Shown: positions 40,486 to 48,684 of the stretch, piece by piece
Layout of the letters: each line of letters starts with the position of its first letter
Position numbering within the stretch: position 1 is the stretch's first letter
Origin: Collinsella aerofaciens
GTDB taxonomy: Bacteria; Actinomycetota; Coriobacteriia; Coriobacteriales; Coriobacteriaceae
Length of the DNA: 64,000 bases
Direction: 5' to 3'
Assembly (NCBI RefSeq): GCF_015553355.1
Contig: NZ_JADNGN010000003.1
Span: forward strand, 1-64,000
Position numbers and translations under genes: made by a program
Notes under the pieces: generated by a model
The model's input: only the letters and a program-made list of their open reading frames with translations
What the model was told of the DNA's origin: nothing
Database searches by the model: none

Positions 40486-41538
40486 TTAGTGCCTCATAAA
40501 GTGGTACTCGATCACATTGCTGTAGGGGTGACCCGGGCCCACAATGCCCTGCGGGAACAGCGGCTGGTGCGGCGTGTCGGGGTACATCTCTGCCTCGAGG
40601 GCAAAGCCGGCGCCCCAGCCATAGTTGGCGTCGTCCTTGGCGTGCTCGTCGCCCAGCCAGTTGCCGGTGTAGAGCTGCACGCCCGGGGCGGTGGTGTAGT
40701 AGTCGAGCTCACGGCCGGTCCACATTTCCTCGACGTGCATCGCGCGGCGCAGGTTGCGCCCGTACTGATAGCCGTCGATGCACAGGCAGTGGTCGTAGCC
40801 ACGGGCTTGCTTAATCTGCGGGTCGTCGGCTTCCATGCCAGGCGCGACGGGGCGCAGCTCGCGAAAGTCAAACGGTGTTCCCTCGACCGGAGCGATCTCG
40901 CCGGTGGGGATATTCTGCTCGTTGATGGGCAGGTAGTGGGCAGCGTTGGCAACAAAGAAGTGCTCGCAGTCCATGCCGGCGTTATGGCCGGCAAGGTTAA
41001 AGTATGTGTGGTTGGTCATGGACACGTAGGTGGCGCGGTCGCTCTCGCAGCCATACTCGATGCGAAAGACGCCGGTGCGTGTAACGGTAAACACGGCCGT
41101 AAAGGTGCGTTTGCCGGGAAGGCCCAGCTCACCGTCCTCAAGCGAGGTGGTCATGCGCACGGCGTTGTGAGTCTCGTCGAGCTCAACGTCCCACACGCGT
41201 TTATGCAGACCGTGCTCAAGATCGCTGTGCAGGTTGTTGGCGCCCTCGTTGGCGGGCATATGCCAGTCCGTACCGTCGATGGTGATCGTGGCGCCCGCGG
41301 TGCGGTTTGCCACGGGGCCGATGGTCGCGCCAAAGCAGGCGGGGTTGTCAAAGTAATCCTCGAGCTTATCGAAGCCCAGCACCACATCGCGCACGTTGCC
41401 GGGAATGTCGGGCACGTCGATACCAAGCACGGTGGCGCCATAGTCCATAATGCGAACGCAGATCTCGGGCCCGTTGAGGGTGTAACGATGAACGGGGGTA
41501 CCGCACGGCGCGGTGCCGAAAAGCTCGGAAGTGATCAT
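40486..41538 (-). CDS. galM: Aldose 1-epimerase (galactose mutarotase)
   Basis: Interconverts alpha and beta anomers of galactose or glucose, feeding the Leloir pathway or kinases. 350 residues. Motifs are GATVLGIDVPD, FGATIGPVANRTAGA (conserved Asn-Arg), NNLHSDLEHGLHKRVW (His), SMTNHTYFNLAGH (catalytic His) and GVQLYTGNWLG. The catalytic Glu is probably in GFALEAEMYPD. ATG 41538 follows AGGAA; longer frames lack a site. It is divergent from the DeoR regulator at 41745, which may control it. Confidence 0.92.
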   Translation of the reverse strand: MITSELFGTAPCGTPVHRYTLNGPEICVRIMDYGATVLGIDVPDIPGNVRDVVLGFDKLEDYFDNPACFGATIGPVANRTAGATITIDGTDWHMPANEGANNLHSDLEHGLHKRVWDVELDETHNAVRMTTSLEDGELGLPGKRTFTAVFTVTRTGVFRIEYGCESDRATYVSMTNHTYFNLAGHNAGMDCEHFFVANAAHYLPINEQNIPTGEIAPVEGTPFDFRELRPVAPGMEADDPQIKQARGYDHCLCIDGYQYGRNLRRAMHVEEMWTGRELDYYTTAPGVQLYTGNWLGDEHAKDDANYGWGAGFALEAEMYPDTPHQPLFPQGIVGPGHPYSNVIEYHFMRH

Positions 41539-41744
41539 TTGGTTCCTAACATCGAGGTATTTCCGACAAACTGTAGCGCGAACAGGCGAGATTATCACTA
41601 CACCCCACTAAAGCAGGGGGTATTTTTCTCAAAAAAGTGATGATTGGAGCTGTGCGGGCGTTCATTTTTGACGCGCACGGGTCTGATACAATTTGTTCGT
41701 TACTGTTTGAATGATATGCACGCATAGAACGGCGAGGATTCATC

Positions 41745-42509
41745 GTGATTAAGGCAGAGCGACAGGATAGGGTTCGCCAGCTGCTCGATGAGCAGGGCAC
41801 GGTTTCGGTTAAGGAGATTTCGGATGCGTTAGGTGTCTCGGACATGACGATCCGTCGCGACCTTGAGGAGCTTGCGAGCCTAGGCGAGATCGAGCGCGTG
41901 CACGGCGGCGCCCGTAGTGCGCAGAGTCGCCCGCACGCTATGTTGCGCCATGAGTATTCGCACAGTGAAAAGCGCACTAAGCATGCCGAGGAAAAGCTGC
42001 AGATCGCGCGCCGCGCCGTTGGGCTCATCGAGGAGGGCTCGACCATCTTTTTGGGGACGGGCACTACAGTTGAGCAGATGGCCTCGATGCTGCCGGCGTG
42101 CCGCCTACGCATCGTGACTAATTCGCTTTCGGTGTTTAATCTGCTCGAGGCGCGCGAAGACTGCGACCTGTGTCTCGTGGGCGGTATGTACCGTCGCCGC
42201 ACTGCCGCCTTTGTGGGCCCCACGGCCGAGGACACCTTGCGCGCACTGGGGATCGACGCAGCCTTTATCGGCGCAAACGGCATTCTGGACGGCGACGTGT
42301 CTACGTCTAACATGGAAGAGGGCCGCATCCAGCAGCTCGCCTTTAGCAAGGCCGATTCACGCTACCTCATCGCCGACTCCAGCAAGATCGGCAAGCGCGA
42401 CTTCTACACCTTCTGCCGCCTGGACAGTTTGGACGCCGTGGTGTGCGAGCCGGGTATCGCCGCCGAGGATCGTGTCGCCATCGAGGAGCACACGCAGGTC
42501 ATTTGCTAG
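41745..42509 (+). CDS. DeoR-family transcription regulator
   Basis: Sugar-metabolism repressor of the DeoR/GlpR group, 254 residues. The N-terminal helix-turn-helix is QLLDEQGTVSVKEISDALGVSDMTIRRDLEELASLG followed by IERVHGGA. The C-terminal sensor domain has IFLGTGTTVEQMA, LVGGMYRRRTAAFVGP and ADSSKIGKRDFYTFC, where a phosphosugar binds. Start GTG with GAGG 8 nt upstream. It is divergent from galM, the likely target. A near-identical partial copy of its 3' half lies at 46680. Confidence 0.9.
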   Translation: MIKAERQDRVRQLLDEQGTVSVKEISDALGVSDMTIRRDLEELASLGEIERVHGGARSAQSRPHAMLRHEYSHSEKRTKHAEEKLQIARRAVGLIEEGSTIFLGTGTTVEQMASMLPACRLRIVTNSLSVFNLLEAREDCDLCLVGGMYRRRTAAFVGPTAEDTLRALGIDAAFIGANGILDGDVSTSNMEEGRIQQLAFSKADSRYLIADSSKIGKRDFYTFCRLDSLDAVVCEPGIAAEDRVAIEEHTQVIC

Positions 42510-42627
42510 CTAGCGCTACGGGATTGCCAACAGGCGATGCGGGAGGACTTTTACCTCCTGTCATTGTGGAAACCAGCGCGTCAGCGCTACGCGATATGAC
42601 GCGCAAATGAGGATTCCACTATCAAAT

Positions 42628-42685
42628 CGTCTCAGCCTGTAACAGGTAGGGGTGAAACCACCAACCAGATGTTGCAGATTGAGAT
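42628..42685. repeat. TCTCGATCTGTAACA hairpin repeat, copy 1
   Basis: Degenerate member (GTCTCAGCCTGTAACAGGTA ... GTTGCAGATTGAGAT) of a family with seven copies in the window. It is the left partner of the copy at 42706. Confidence 0.75.
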
Positions 42686-42705
42686 TTTTGACCCGGCCTA
42701 TTCCG

Positions 42706-42768
42706 TTTGTCTCGATCTGTAACGGTTAGGACTTAAAAACTCGGCTACGTGTTACAGATCGAGACAAA
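42706..42768. repeat. TCTCGATCTGTAACA hairpin repeat, copy 2
   Basis: TTTGTCTCGATCTGTAAC and GTTACAGATCGAGACAAA form an 18-bp perfect stem. It starts 78 bp after copy 1. Confidence 0.9.
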
Positions 42769-42780
42769 AGAAAAAGAACA

Positions 42781-43500
42781 TTAGGACTTGAAAATAAAGT
42801 TTTGATAAGGGATTCGCCCAGTTAAGACGGTGCGGCAGACAATTGAGATTAGTTTGCCTCCGGAGTCGTAAGCATAATGAGTCAGCTCGATGACCGGAAG
42901 TTTTGCAACACCATAATTACTGGCTTCGGAATCGCTAAGCTGACGTGCTCTATAGCTTTCCCTAACAGATTGGATAGACTTGGACAAGTCGTCCATGATT
43001 CTGCTAAATGCCTGAAAATCTAACTGGTTATTCGGAACGCGCGACTTTGAAATGAAGAACGTATCAGCGCCTATGAAGCTGCCTTCAAGTTCGTAGGTCA
43101 ATTCAAGACGCTGAATTTCATCGCGACTTTGACATCCAAATTGTTGGAGCATCATTACGGAAATTGGACGACCTGATGTGAGGCCGCCGAAATGTTTGGT
43201 GATGGCATCCGGATCAACGCCATCGCAATGGCTTGCAAAGTCAAAGTCTAAAAGTGAATTGAGCTCGCTAACGCGTTTCGGTGCAACAAACGACCCCTTA
43301 CCTTGGATTCGATAGATACTTCCACGACGCTCCAGCTCACTCATGGCAAGTCGGACGGTTGTTCTGCTTACGGCGTATTCGTCGCAGAGTTCCATTTCTG
43401 TTGGAAGTTTATCGTCTGCTTGATATTCATCGACGATCTGCTTGAGCAGCGCGTCGGTGAGCTGTAAATAGAGTGGCCGTTTTTCGTGTGTATCGAGCAT
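42781..43500 (-). CDS. GntR/HutC-family regulator of the DUF7916-IICB unit
   Basis: 239-residue regulator. Winged helix in residues 8-75 ([47 protein letters not shown] ... [11 protein letters not shown]). The UTRA domain follows ([26 protein letters not shown] ... [26 protein letters not shown]). ATG 43500 follows GAGG with 6-nt spacing. It lies downstream of, and on the same strand as, the gene at 43573, and the likely operator ATATTGTT-N2-AACAATAT is at 44540-44557. Its base composition is noticeably more AT-rich than its neighbours, hinting at transfer. Confidence 0.87.
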   Translation of the reverse strand: MLDTHEKRPLYLQLTDALLKQIVDEYQADDKLPTEMELCDEYAVSRTTVRLAMSELERRGSIYRIQGKGSFVAPKRVSELNSLLDFDFASHCDGVDPDAITKHFGGLTSGRPISVMMLQQFGCQSRDEIQRLELTYELEGSFIGADTFFISKSRVPNNQLDFQAFSRIMDDLSKSIQSVRESYRARQLSDSEASNYGVAKLPVIELTHYAYDSGGKLISIVCRTVLTGRIPYQNFIFKS

Positions 43501-43572
43501 TAGAGCCTCAGTTTGCATGTTGGTTATACCTGATGGTTGCCTCAGTCGGGATGTAGCGTGGGCAAGGTAACC

Positions 43573-44493
43573 TTAACGTATCACAGAGCGGCTCAGCATG
43601 ACGATCTGATGCCTGTATCCACGAAGGGCTTGTCCGAGCGTGAAGATATTCTGGGGCAGGCAAATACCGTTCATGGAGTCCCCGATATGTTGGAGGTCAG
43701 CGCCGGCTGCTTTTGCTGCAAGGCCTATTTTCTTAATGGTCTCGCTGTCGCAGGAGTCTTGACTCGTCCCGTTCGCCGCCATGACGAGAACCTTCTCTTC
43801 AATTGACTTGCCTACGTTGTGGGATCGTACAAAGTCTACGATGGCGCGCAGGTCTGCTTCTTGGAAGCAAGGGACGGTGTAGGGGGCTGGCACGAGAAGG
43901 ATATCGACGCCGAGGTCAACAAACTTGCGCGCAATTTCGAGCGTCATGACAGGTTCCGCAACGCCCGCTCCATGCATTTTTCCGGCTATGACCAGGCCAT
44001 TGAAATGCTCTTTGGAGAGTTTAATCGAATGGGCGATTGCATCGTTGGAGACGCCGGTTCCAGGGTTGCCCGTCAGGCAGATGAAATCAAATCCGAGTTC
44101 GTTAGCCTTTTCTAAGGTCTTGGGAGAGACGCGACGACCCATGGGGATTTCCGTTCGGGATTCAGACATCTCTGCCTCGTTATCAACTGGCTCCAGATTG
44201 ACGCCAATGGGCCTTCCGCATGCTCGCTTCACCCAAGTGACCGGGTTTTCATTGAGATCATCTGGAATACCGGCAATAACTGGATCGAACACATCGAGCG
44301 CGTTAAACAGAAGTAGGTCGGCACCTGCGGCACGTTCGATTTCTGCATTAGTAACGCCGCCGAGAAATTGGGAAGAGGGTACGTTTTCCGCCATGATGGT
44401 ACGTCCCTCGGAAGCCAGAATTGCCTGCTTTAGATCCATGGGTGACGTGGCGGCAAAATCGGATGCGGACATGTTCAGTAATCGTTTGGGCAT
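43573..44493 (-). CDS. DUF7916-type (beta/alpha)8-like protein of PTS loci
   Basis: 306 residues. The start PKRLLNMSASDFAATSPMDLKQAILASEGRTIMAENV, then ADLLLFNALDVFDPVIAG, GRPIGVNLEP and FICLTGNPGTGVSND, fit the family that databases have labelled HAD-like hydrolase or phosphonomutase and, as I recall, now DUF7916. The pattern of strands and loops looks like a TIM barrel; no HAD motif (DxDxT) is present. Such genes sit beside lactose/cellobiose-type PTS IIC genes, as here (divergent IICB at 44850). Function unknown; binding of a sugar phosphate is plausible. Confidence 0.72.
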   Translation of the reverse strand: MPKRLLNMSASDFAATSPMDLKQAILASEGRTIMAENVPSSQFLGGVTNAEIERAAGADLLLFNALDVFDPVIAGIPDDLNENPVTWVKRACGRPIGVNLEPVDNEAEMSESRTEIPMGRRVSPKTLEKANELGFDFICLTGNPGTGVSNDAIAHSIKLSKEHFNGLVIAGKMHGAGVAEPVMTLEIARKFVDLGVDILLVPAPYTVPCFQEADLRAIVDFVRSHNVGKSIEEKVLVMAANGTSQDSCDSETIKKIGLAAKAAGADLQHIGDSMNGICLPQNIFTLGQALRGYRHQIVMLSRSVIR

Positions 44494-44539
44494 TGTTACT
44501 TCCTTTGACTAGAACGACAGGCTTGTGACATTGTCTCTA

Positions 44540-44557
44540 ATATTGTTACAACAATAT
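44540..44557. promoter_or_regulatory. Putative GntR operator in the divergent DUF7916/IICB promoter
   Basis: ATATTGTT and AACAATAT are exact 8-bp arms separated by AC, the geometry of GntR-family sites. It lies 47 bp upstream of the DUF7916 gene. The regulator at 42781 is the obvious candidate. Confidence 0.55.
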
Positions 44558-44578
44558 ATTCAATATGTTATATCCAAT

Positions 44579-44665
44579 CGGTGAACGGTTGCAAGCTTAT
44601 TGTACTGTTTGGAAAAAATAGCCTTTAGCTGGGAAAACCTTATATTAATCAACTACCGTTCACCG
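44579..44665. promoter_or_regulatory. CGGTGAACGGT motifs, inverted pair before the IICB gene
   Basis: CGGTGAACGGT at 44579-44589 and its exact complement at 44655-44665, 65 bp apart. The same 11-mer pair occurs at 28968-28997 with 8-bp spacing. The separation would allow looping between two bound proteins. Confidence 0.7.
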
Positions 44666-44849
44666 AATAAGTATTTGAATTCTTGACATATCGACAAAGC
44701 GGAAAAAGAATTGGTTATGACAAATCGCGCAAATGATATTACATTTCGCACGAGAACGTATTCACTTACATACGTGGATACAAACGGGGACGACGACGGT
44801 TGAGTCCGGATAAATCGTTGTGTGCCCGGGAATCATGAAAGGATGTGTT

Positions 44850-46544
44850 ATGGACGCTATCGTCAAATTCCTTGAAAAACACCAGCCCCTCTTCGACAAA
44901 ATCTCGAGGAACATTTATCTGGTGGCGATCAAGGATGGCTTTCTCTCGAATATGCCAATTGTGCTGTTCTCGAGCCTGTTCCTTCTTCTTTCGACGCTCC
45001 CTGCCTATGTAGGCATCACGCTTCCGTCTGAGGTGCTGGATTTCTTCAATAAAATCTATGCATATACCATGGGGCTTCTTGGCATTATGGTGGCCGGCAC
45101 CACGGCGAGCTCACTTGCCATGTCGATGAACCGTCGCATGCCTTCGGGCAAATCTCTCAACCCCACCTCGTGCATGGTTTGTGCCATGTGCGGCATGCTC
45201 TTGCTATCGGTGACGAACGATGTTGTCTCGATTGGCGGAGCAGATACATCTGTTTTTGAAACCGGCTATATGGGAACCAAGGGTTTTCTCGCTGCGTTCG
45301 TAGCCGCATTCTTGACCGTTAATATCTATAAGGTGTGCATTAGCCATAATGTGACGATCAAGCTCCCCAAAGAGGTCCCTGGCTCTATTGCGCAGAGTTT
45401 TCGCGATATCTTTGCATTTGGGTTTTCGATCCTTGCGTGCGCTTTTATCGATCTTGCGAGCCGCAAGCTGCTTGCTGTGCCGTTCGCCAATTTGGTATCC
45501 GCTCTCATCTCGCCGCTGTTCTCCGCGGTCGACACCTATCCTGGCATGGCGCTTATCGAAGGCGCCGTCGCACTTTTCCAATTTATGGGTATCCACGGTG
45601 CTTCGGTTGTCATGAGTCCGATCAATGCTGCGCTCTACGGCAATACCGTTACCAATCTTGAGGTTTTCCAAGCAGGTGGACACCCGTCAATTGCTCTCAC
45701 GCAGGACTTTACAAGCTTCATCGGCGGTCTGGGCGGTTCTGGCTGCACGTTCATCGTTCCTATTATCCTGATCATGTTTATGCGCTCCAAGCAGCTTAAA
45801 GCCATGGGCAAGGCATCGATTATCCCGGTGATTTTTGGAGTTAACGAGCCCGTTATCTTCGGTATGCCGATTGTTCTCAATCCCTATATGTTCGTGCCCT
45901 TCCTAGTGGCTCCTATGGTCAACGCCATTATCGGTAAATTTTTCATTGACGTCATTGGAATGAACGCCCCCATGTATACCATGCCGTGGGCGCTTCCCGG
46001 CCCAATTGGTGCGTTCCTCACCACGGGTCTCGATCTGCGTTCTCTCGTATTGATGGCAGTGCTGTTGGTCGTTGACTTTGTGATTTACTATCCGTTCTGC
46101 AAGGCGTATGACCATCAGCTTTGTTTGGAAGAGTCTGCAAAGGAGACTGCAGGAAACTCGGATGCAGATGCTATTGCCGAACAGGAAAATGTCGCAAAAG
46201 CTCTCGAGGCGGTAAAGGACAAGGCGGAGCAGATCCGCGTGCTTGTGCTTTGCCAGGGTGCCGGCACTTCGACTCTCTTGGCAAATGCTCTTCGCGAAGG
46301 TGCCGCTGCTAAGGGTATCGATTTGGTTTCTCAGTCCGGTGCGTACGGAAGCCACTATGAGACGATGGATCAGTACAACGTGATTGTTCTGGCGCCCCAG
46401 GCACGCATGTACTATGACGCTATGAAGGCCGATACCGATCGCCTTGGAATTAAACTGCTCACCACAAGGGGCAAGGAGTATATCGACCTTACCAACGATC
46501 CCGAAGGTGCAATTGACTGGATCGTTCAGGAGCTGGCCAAATAG
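44850..46544 (+). CDS. PTS lactose/cellobiose-family EIICB (LacE-like)
   Basis: Membrane transporter that imports and phosphorylates a beta-galactoside or beta-glucoside. 564 residues: IIC with about 10 membrane helices (1-420), a charged linker, then IIB (462-564). FMGIHGASVV carries the conserved His (about residue 249) and VNEPVIFGMPIVLNP the Glu motif; C468 in VLVLCQGAGTSTLLANAL is phosphorylated. ATG 44850 follows AAAGGATG; an ORF extension to 44820 has no site. It is divergent from DUF7916-GntR and has its own terminator. It needs a IIA from elsewhere, probably lacF at 63300. Confidence 0.9.
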   Translation: MDAIVKFLEKHQPLFDKISRNIYLVAIKDGFLSNMPIVLFSSLFLLLSTLPAYVGITLPSEVLDFFNKIYAYTMGLLGIMVAGTTASSLAMSMNRRMPSGKSLNPTSCMVCAMCGMLLLSVTNDVVSIGGADTSVFETGYMGTKGFLAAFVAAFLTVNIYKVCISHNVTIKLPKEVPGSIAQSFRDIFAFGFSILACAFIDLASRKLLAVPFANLVSALISPLFSAVDTYPGMALIEGAVALFQFMGIHGASVVMSPINAALYGNTVTNLEVFQAGGHPSIALTQDFTSFIGGLGGSGCTFIVPIILIMFMRSKQLKAMGKASIIPVIFGVNEPVIFGMPIVLNPYMFVPFLVAPMVNAIIGKFFIDVIGMNAPMYTMPWALPGPIGAFLTTGLDLRSLVLMAVLLVVDFVIYYPFCKAYDHQLCLEESAKETAGNSDADAIAEQENVAKALEAVKDKAEQIRVLVLCQGAGTSTLLANALREGAAAKGIDLVSQSGAYGSHYETMDQYNVIVLAPQARMYYDAMKADTDRLGIKLLTTRGKEYIDLTNDPEGAIDWIVQELAK

Positions 46545-46580
46545 TGGATGCACTCCGTCGTTGATTCGTCGGTGTATAGT

Positions 46581-46613
46581 ACGGCCCCGCAGCTTATTGA
46601 GCTGCGGGGCCGT
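46581..46613 (+). terminator. Terminator of the first IICB gene
   Basis: ACGGCCCCGCAGCT (46581-46594) pairs perfectly with AGCTGCGGGGCCGT (46600-46613), then ATTTCGTT. Confidence 0.82.
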
Positions 46614-46679
46614 ATTTCGTTGAGTATCTAATTGAGACAATGAGCGCAACCGTCGTGAGATCGCATTGGCGCTCTCCGA

Positions 46680-47036
46680 GTCACCGACAAACTGCCTTCC
46701 ATCTATGTGACCAATTCGCTTTCGGCCTTTAGCCTGCTCGAGGCGCGCGAGGGCTGCGAGCTGTGCCTGGTGGGCGGCATGTACCGCCGCCGCACCGCCG
46801 CTTTTGTGGGACCAACGGCCGAGGATGCCCTGCGCGCACTAGGGATTGACACGGCGTTTATCGGTGCCAACGGCATTCTGGACGGCGACGTGTCCACGTC
46901 TAACATGGAAGAGGGCCGCATCCAGCAGCTCGCCTTTAGCAAGGCCGACTCGCGCTACCTCATCGCCGACTCCAGCAAGATCGGCAAGCGCGACTTCTAC
47001 ACCTTCTGCCGGCGCAGGGGTACCGCTTTAAAATGA
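46680..47036 (+). pseudogene. Truncated duplicate of the DeoR regulator
   Basis: Encodes VTDKLPSIYVTNSLSAFSLL and continues in frame to ADSSKIGKRDFYTFC, matching the C-terminal half of the regulator at 41745-42509; the last 130 bp are almost identical at DNA level (roughly 42290-42412 against 46874-46996). The DNA-binding half is missing and the end is replaced by RRRGTALK and a stop. No promoter or start site is evident. The near identity means a recent duplication or conversion event across about 4.5 kb. Confidence 0.9.
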
Positions 47037-47084
47037 CGAGTAAATAACTTTGGGCAACAAGGATGAGGCTATTCTGAGATATGA

Positions 47085-48317
47085 CTAGACTCCGTATTTC
47101 GTCTTTATGTCCCTTGAGAATGAATCGTAGTCTTCATAGAGCCCTTCTCTGCTTTCATCCTCGGCGTGGTTTACACGTTCAAGGAGCTTATCCTTTGGAG
47201 CCTCTTTTGTTATTGCGGCCTCGCCATCGGGTATTGTGGCTTGCAAGAATAGTTCTAGAGCATGGACGTCTTTGAGTATGTAGCCCGTCGAACGACCCGC
47301 TCCTGTTTTTTCGATTGCGCTGCAACTAACAAGCTGGCCGAGGGTTCGTTTAATGGTTACCTCGCTGATATCGGGGCAGTTGGACCGGATGTCGGATTTC
47401 TTAATGACGCCGGGTCTCTGTTGAAATAGAACAGCGATGCGCGCTTGCTTCGACATGGGACGAGTGCTTGATTCAATTAAGGTACGCTGCTCGAGCTGTC
47501 GGTAGGCGGCCAGGGTTGTTCCGAGCATGAAACGGATAAAGGGTACTTCGGTGTTTTGATTTTCATTCCATCCAGTGGAGCTTGCAGCGAGGGCGTTGTA
47601 GTAGAGCGCCTCGTTGTCTTCAATAAGTCGTTCGATGCTGATGTAACGCGCAACGTCGTATCCAGTCTTTTCGAGTAGCAGCGTTGTAAGGAGCCGGCTC
47701 ATCCTGCCATTGCCATCGTTGAAGGGATGAATGCTAACAAAATCGAAGATAAAGCGGAGCGATATAAGGAGGGGATCGCAAACTTGGCGAGATAAAGCAT
47801 CGTTGAGGGACTGGCAGGCTTCTTTAATAAGTCCCGGGGTTGCTAGAGCCGAAGGGGGCCTAAAGCGCACAAATCGATTACCTTGATCGTCAATGGAGAC
47901 GATTTCGTTATCGCTATCTTTCCAATGGCCTCCATACGAGATTGCCGTGTGCGCCATGAGGTCACGATGCAACTGCAGAATGACCGATGGCGTTACGGGA
48001 ATGGAATCGTGTTGCTCGTGAATAAGCGACAGCACATCTCGGTATCCAGCGATTTCTTCCTCTGCGCGGGAGCTTGGCTTGGCGGAATACGCCATGATTG
48101 CTTTGAGTCTTTTTTGGGTGGTAACAATTCCTTCAAGTCCGTTGGAGGATTGGGTGCTTTGGATCTTAGCTTCCTCCATAAGGGACGATAGAAGCTCGGG
48201 TTTGACTTGACTCAGAACAAGCTGTCGGCCTTTATGCTCGCGTATCGAGAGGAGGAGGTTGGTGATTGGAGTTGCTTCGAGTTCCGCTGGGACTGTGGTG
48301 TAATCGAACTGGCGCAT
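47085..48317 (-). CDS. Fic-family AMP-transferase-like protein
   Basis: 410 residues. Fic proteins transfer AMP (or related groups) from nucleotides to target proteins. The active-site motif HPFNDGNGR lies at 197-205, complete with the catalytic His. The N-terminal inhibitory motif (S/T)xxxE(G/N) is present as SNGLEG (58-63), making this a self-inhibited class II Fic. A winged-helix segment follows (QARIAVLFQQRPGVIKKSDI ... VTIKRTLGQLV). AAAGGAG lies 5 nt before the ATG. A large inverted repeat directly upstream suggests autoregulation. It interrupts the run of PTS genes and is not obviously related to sugars. Confidence 0.9.
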   Translation of the reverse strand: MRQFDYTTVPAELEATPITNLLLSIREHKGRQLVLSQVKPELLSSLMEEAKIQSTQSSNGLEGIVTTQKRLKAIMAYSAKPSSRAEEEIAGYRDVLSLIHEQHDSIPVTPSVILQLHRDLMAHTAISYGGHWKDSDNEIVSIDDQGNRFVRFRPPSALATPGLIKEACQSLNDALSRQVCDPLLISLRFIFDFVSIHPFNDGNGRMSRLLTTLLLEKTGYDVARYISIERLIEDNEALYYNALAASSTGWNENQNTEVPFIRFMLGTTLAAYRQLEQRTLIESSTRPMSKQARIAVLFQQRPGVIKKSDIRSNCPDISEVTIKRTLGQLVSCSAIEKTGAGRSTGYILKDVHALELFLQATIPDGEAAITKEAPKDKLLERVNHAEDESREGLYEDYDSFSRDIKTKYGV

Positions 48318-48329
48318 GCGGCTCCTTTC

Positions 48330-48396
48330 GGTATCACGAACATACTTTCGATATCATAATACCATTAAATGATACCGAAAATATGTTCGTGATACC
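48330..48396. promoter_or_regulatory. 28-bp inverted repeat upstream of fic
   Basis: Arms 48330-48357 and 48369-48396 match at all but two positions. Each arm contains two copies of GGTATCA (one with a change in the left arm), giving four half-sites in 67 bp. The position, 13 nt before the fic start, suits an operator bound by the Fic winged-helix domain or another regulator; cruciform or RNA hairpin function is also possible. Confidence 0.7.
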
Positions 48397-48452
48397 GAAA
48401 ACTAGAAACCATGCCTCATAACTGCTTGAGAAGTTCGGATTTGACTATCTTA

Positions 48453-48511
48453 TTGTCTCGATCTGTAACAGTTAGACGGTTAAAAGTGGGCTACGTGTTA
48501 CAGATTGAGAT
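48453..48511. repeat. TCTCGATCTGTAACA hairpin repeat, copy 3
   Basis: TTGTCTCGATCTGTAACA pairs with TGTTACAGATTGAGAT. It is the left partner of copy 4. Confidence 0.88.
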
Positions 48512-48531
48512 CTTTCAGCCCTGGTCGCCCG

Positions 48532-48595
48532 TTCGTCTAAATCTATAACAGTTAGGATTGAAAATCCCTGCTAGATGTTACAGATCGAGATAAAC
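48532..48595. repeat. TCTCGATCTGTAACA hairpin repeat, copy 4
   Basis: TTCGTCTAAATCTATAACAG pairs with TGTTACAGATCGAGATAAA with mismatches. It starts 79 bp after copy 3. Confidence 0.85.
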
Positions 48596-48612
48596 GGCCT
48601 GCTCGGGCTCAC

Positions 48613-48662
48613 CAAAAACAAAAAAGGCCGCATGCGAACCCGTGGGGGATTCGCATGCGGCC
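48613..48662 (-). terminator. Terminator of lacG cassette 1
   Basis: GGCCGCATGCGAA (48626-48638) pairs with TTCGCATGCGGCC (48650-48662). On the minus strand the stem is followed by TTTTTTG. Confidence 0.92.
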
Positions 48663-48684
48663 GACAGGGGATACGCGGCTGAAG

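Noticed and set aside
43573-44493. HAD-superfamily phosphatase.
   Set aside because: No DxDxT motif or other HAD motifs are seen; the strand pattern suits a TIM-barrel-like protein better.
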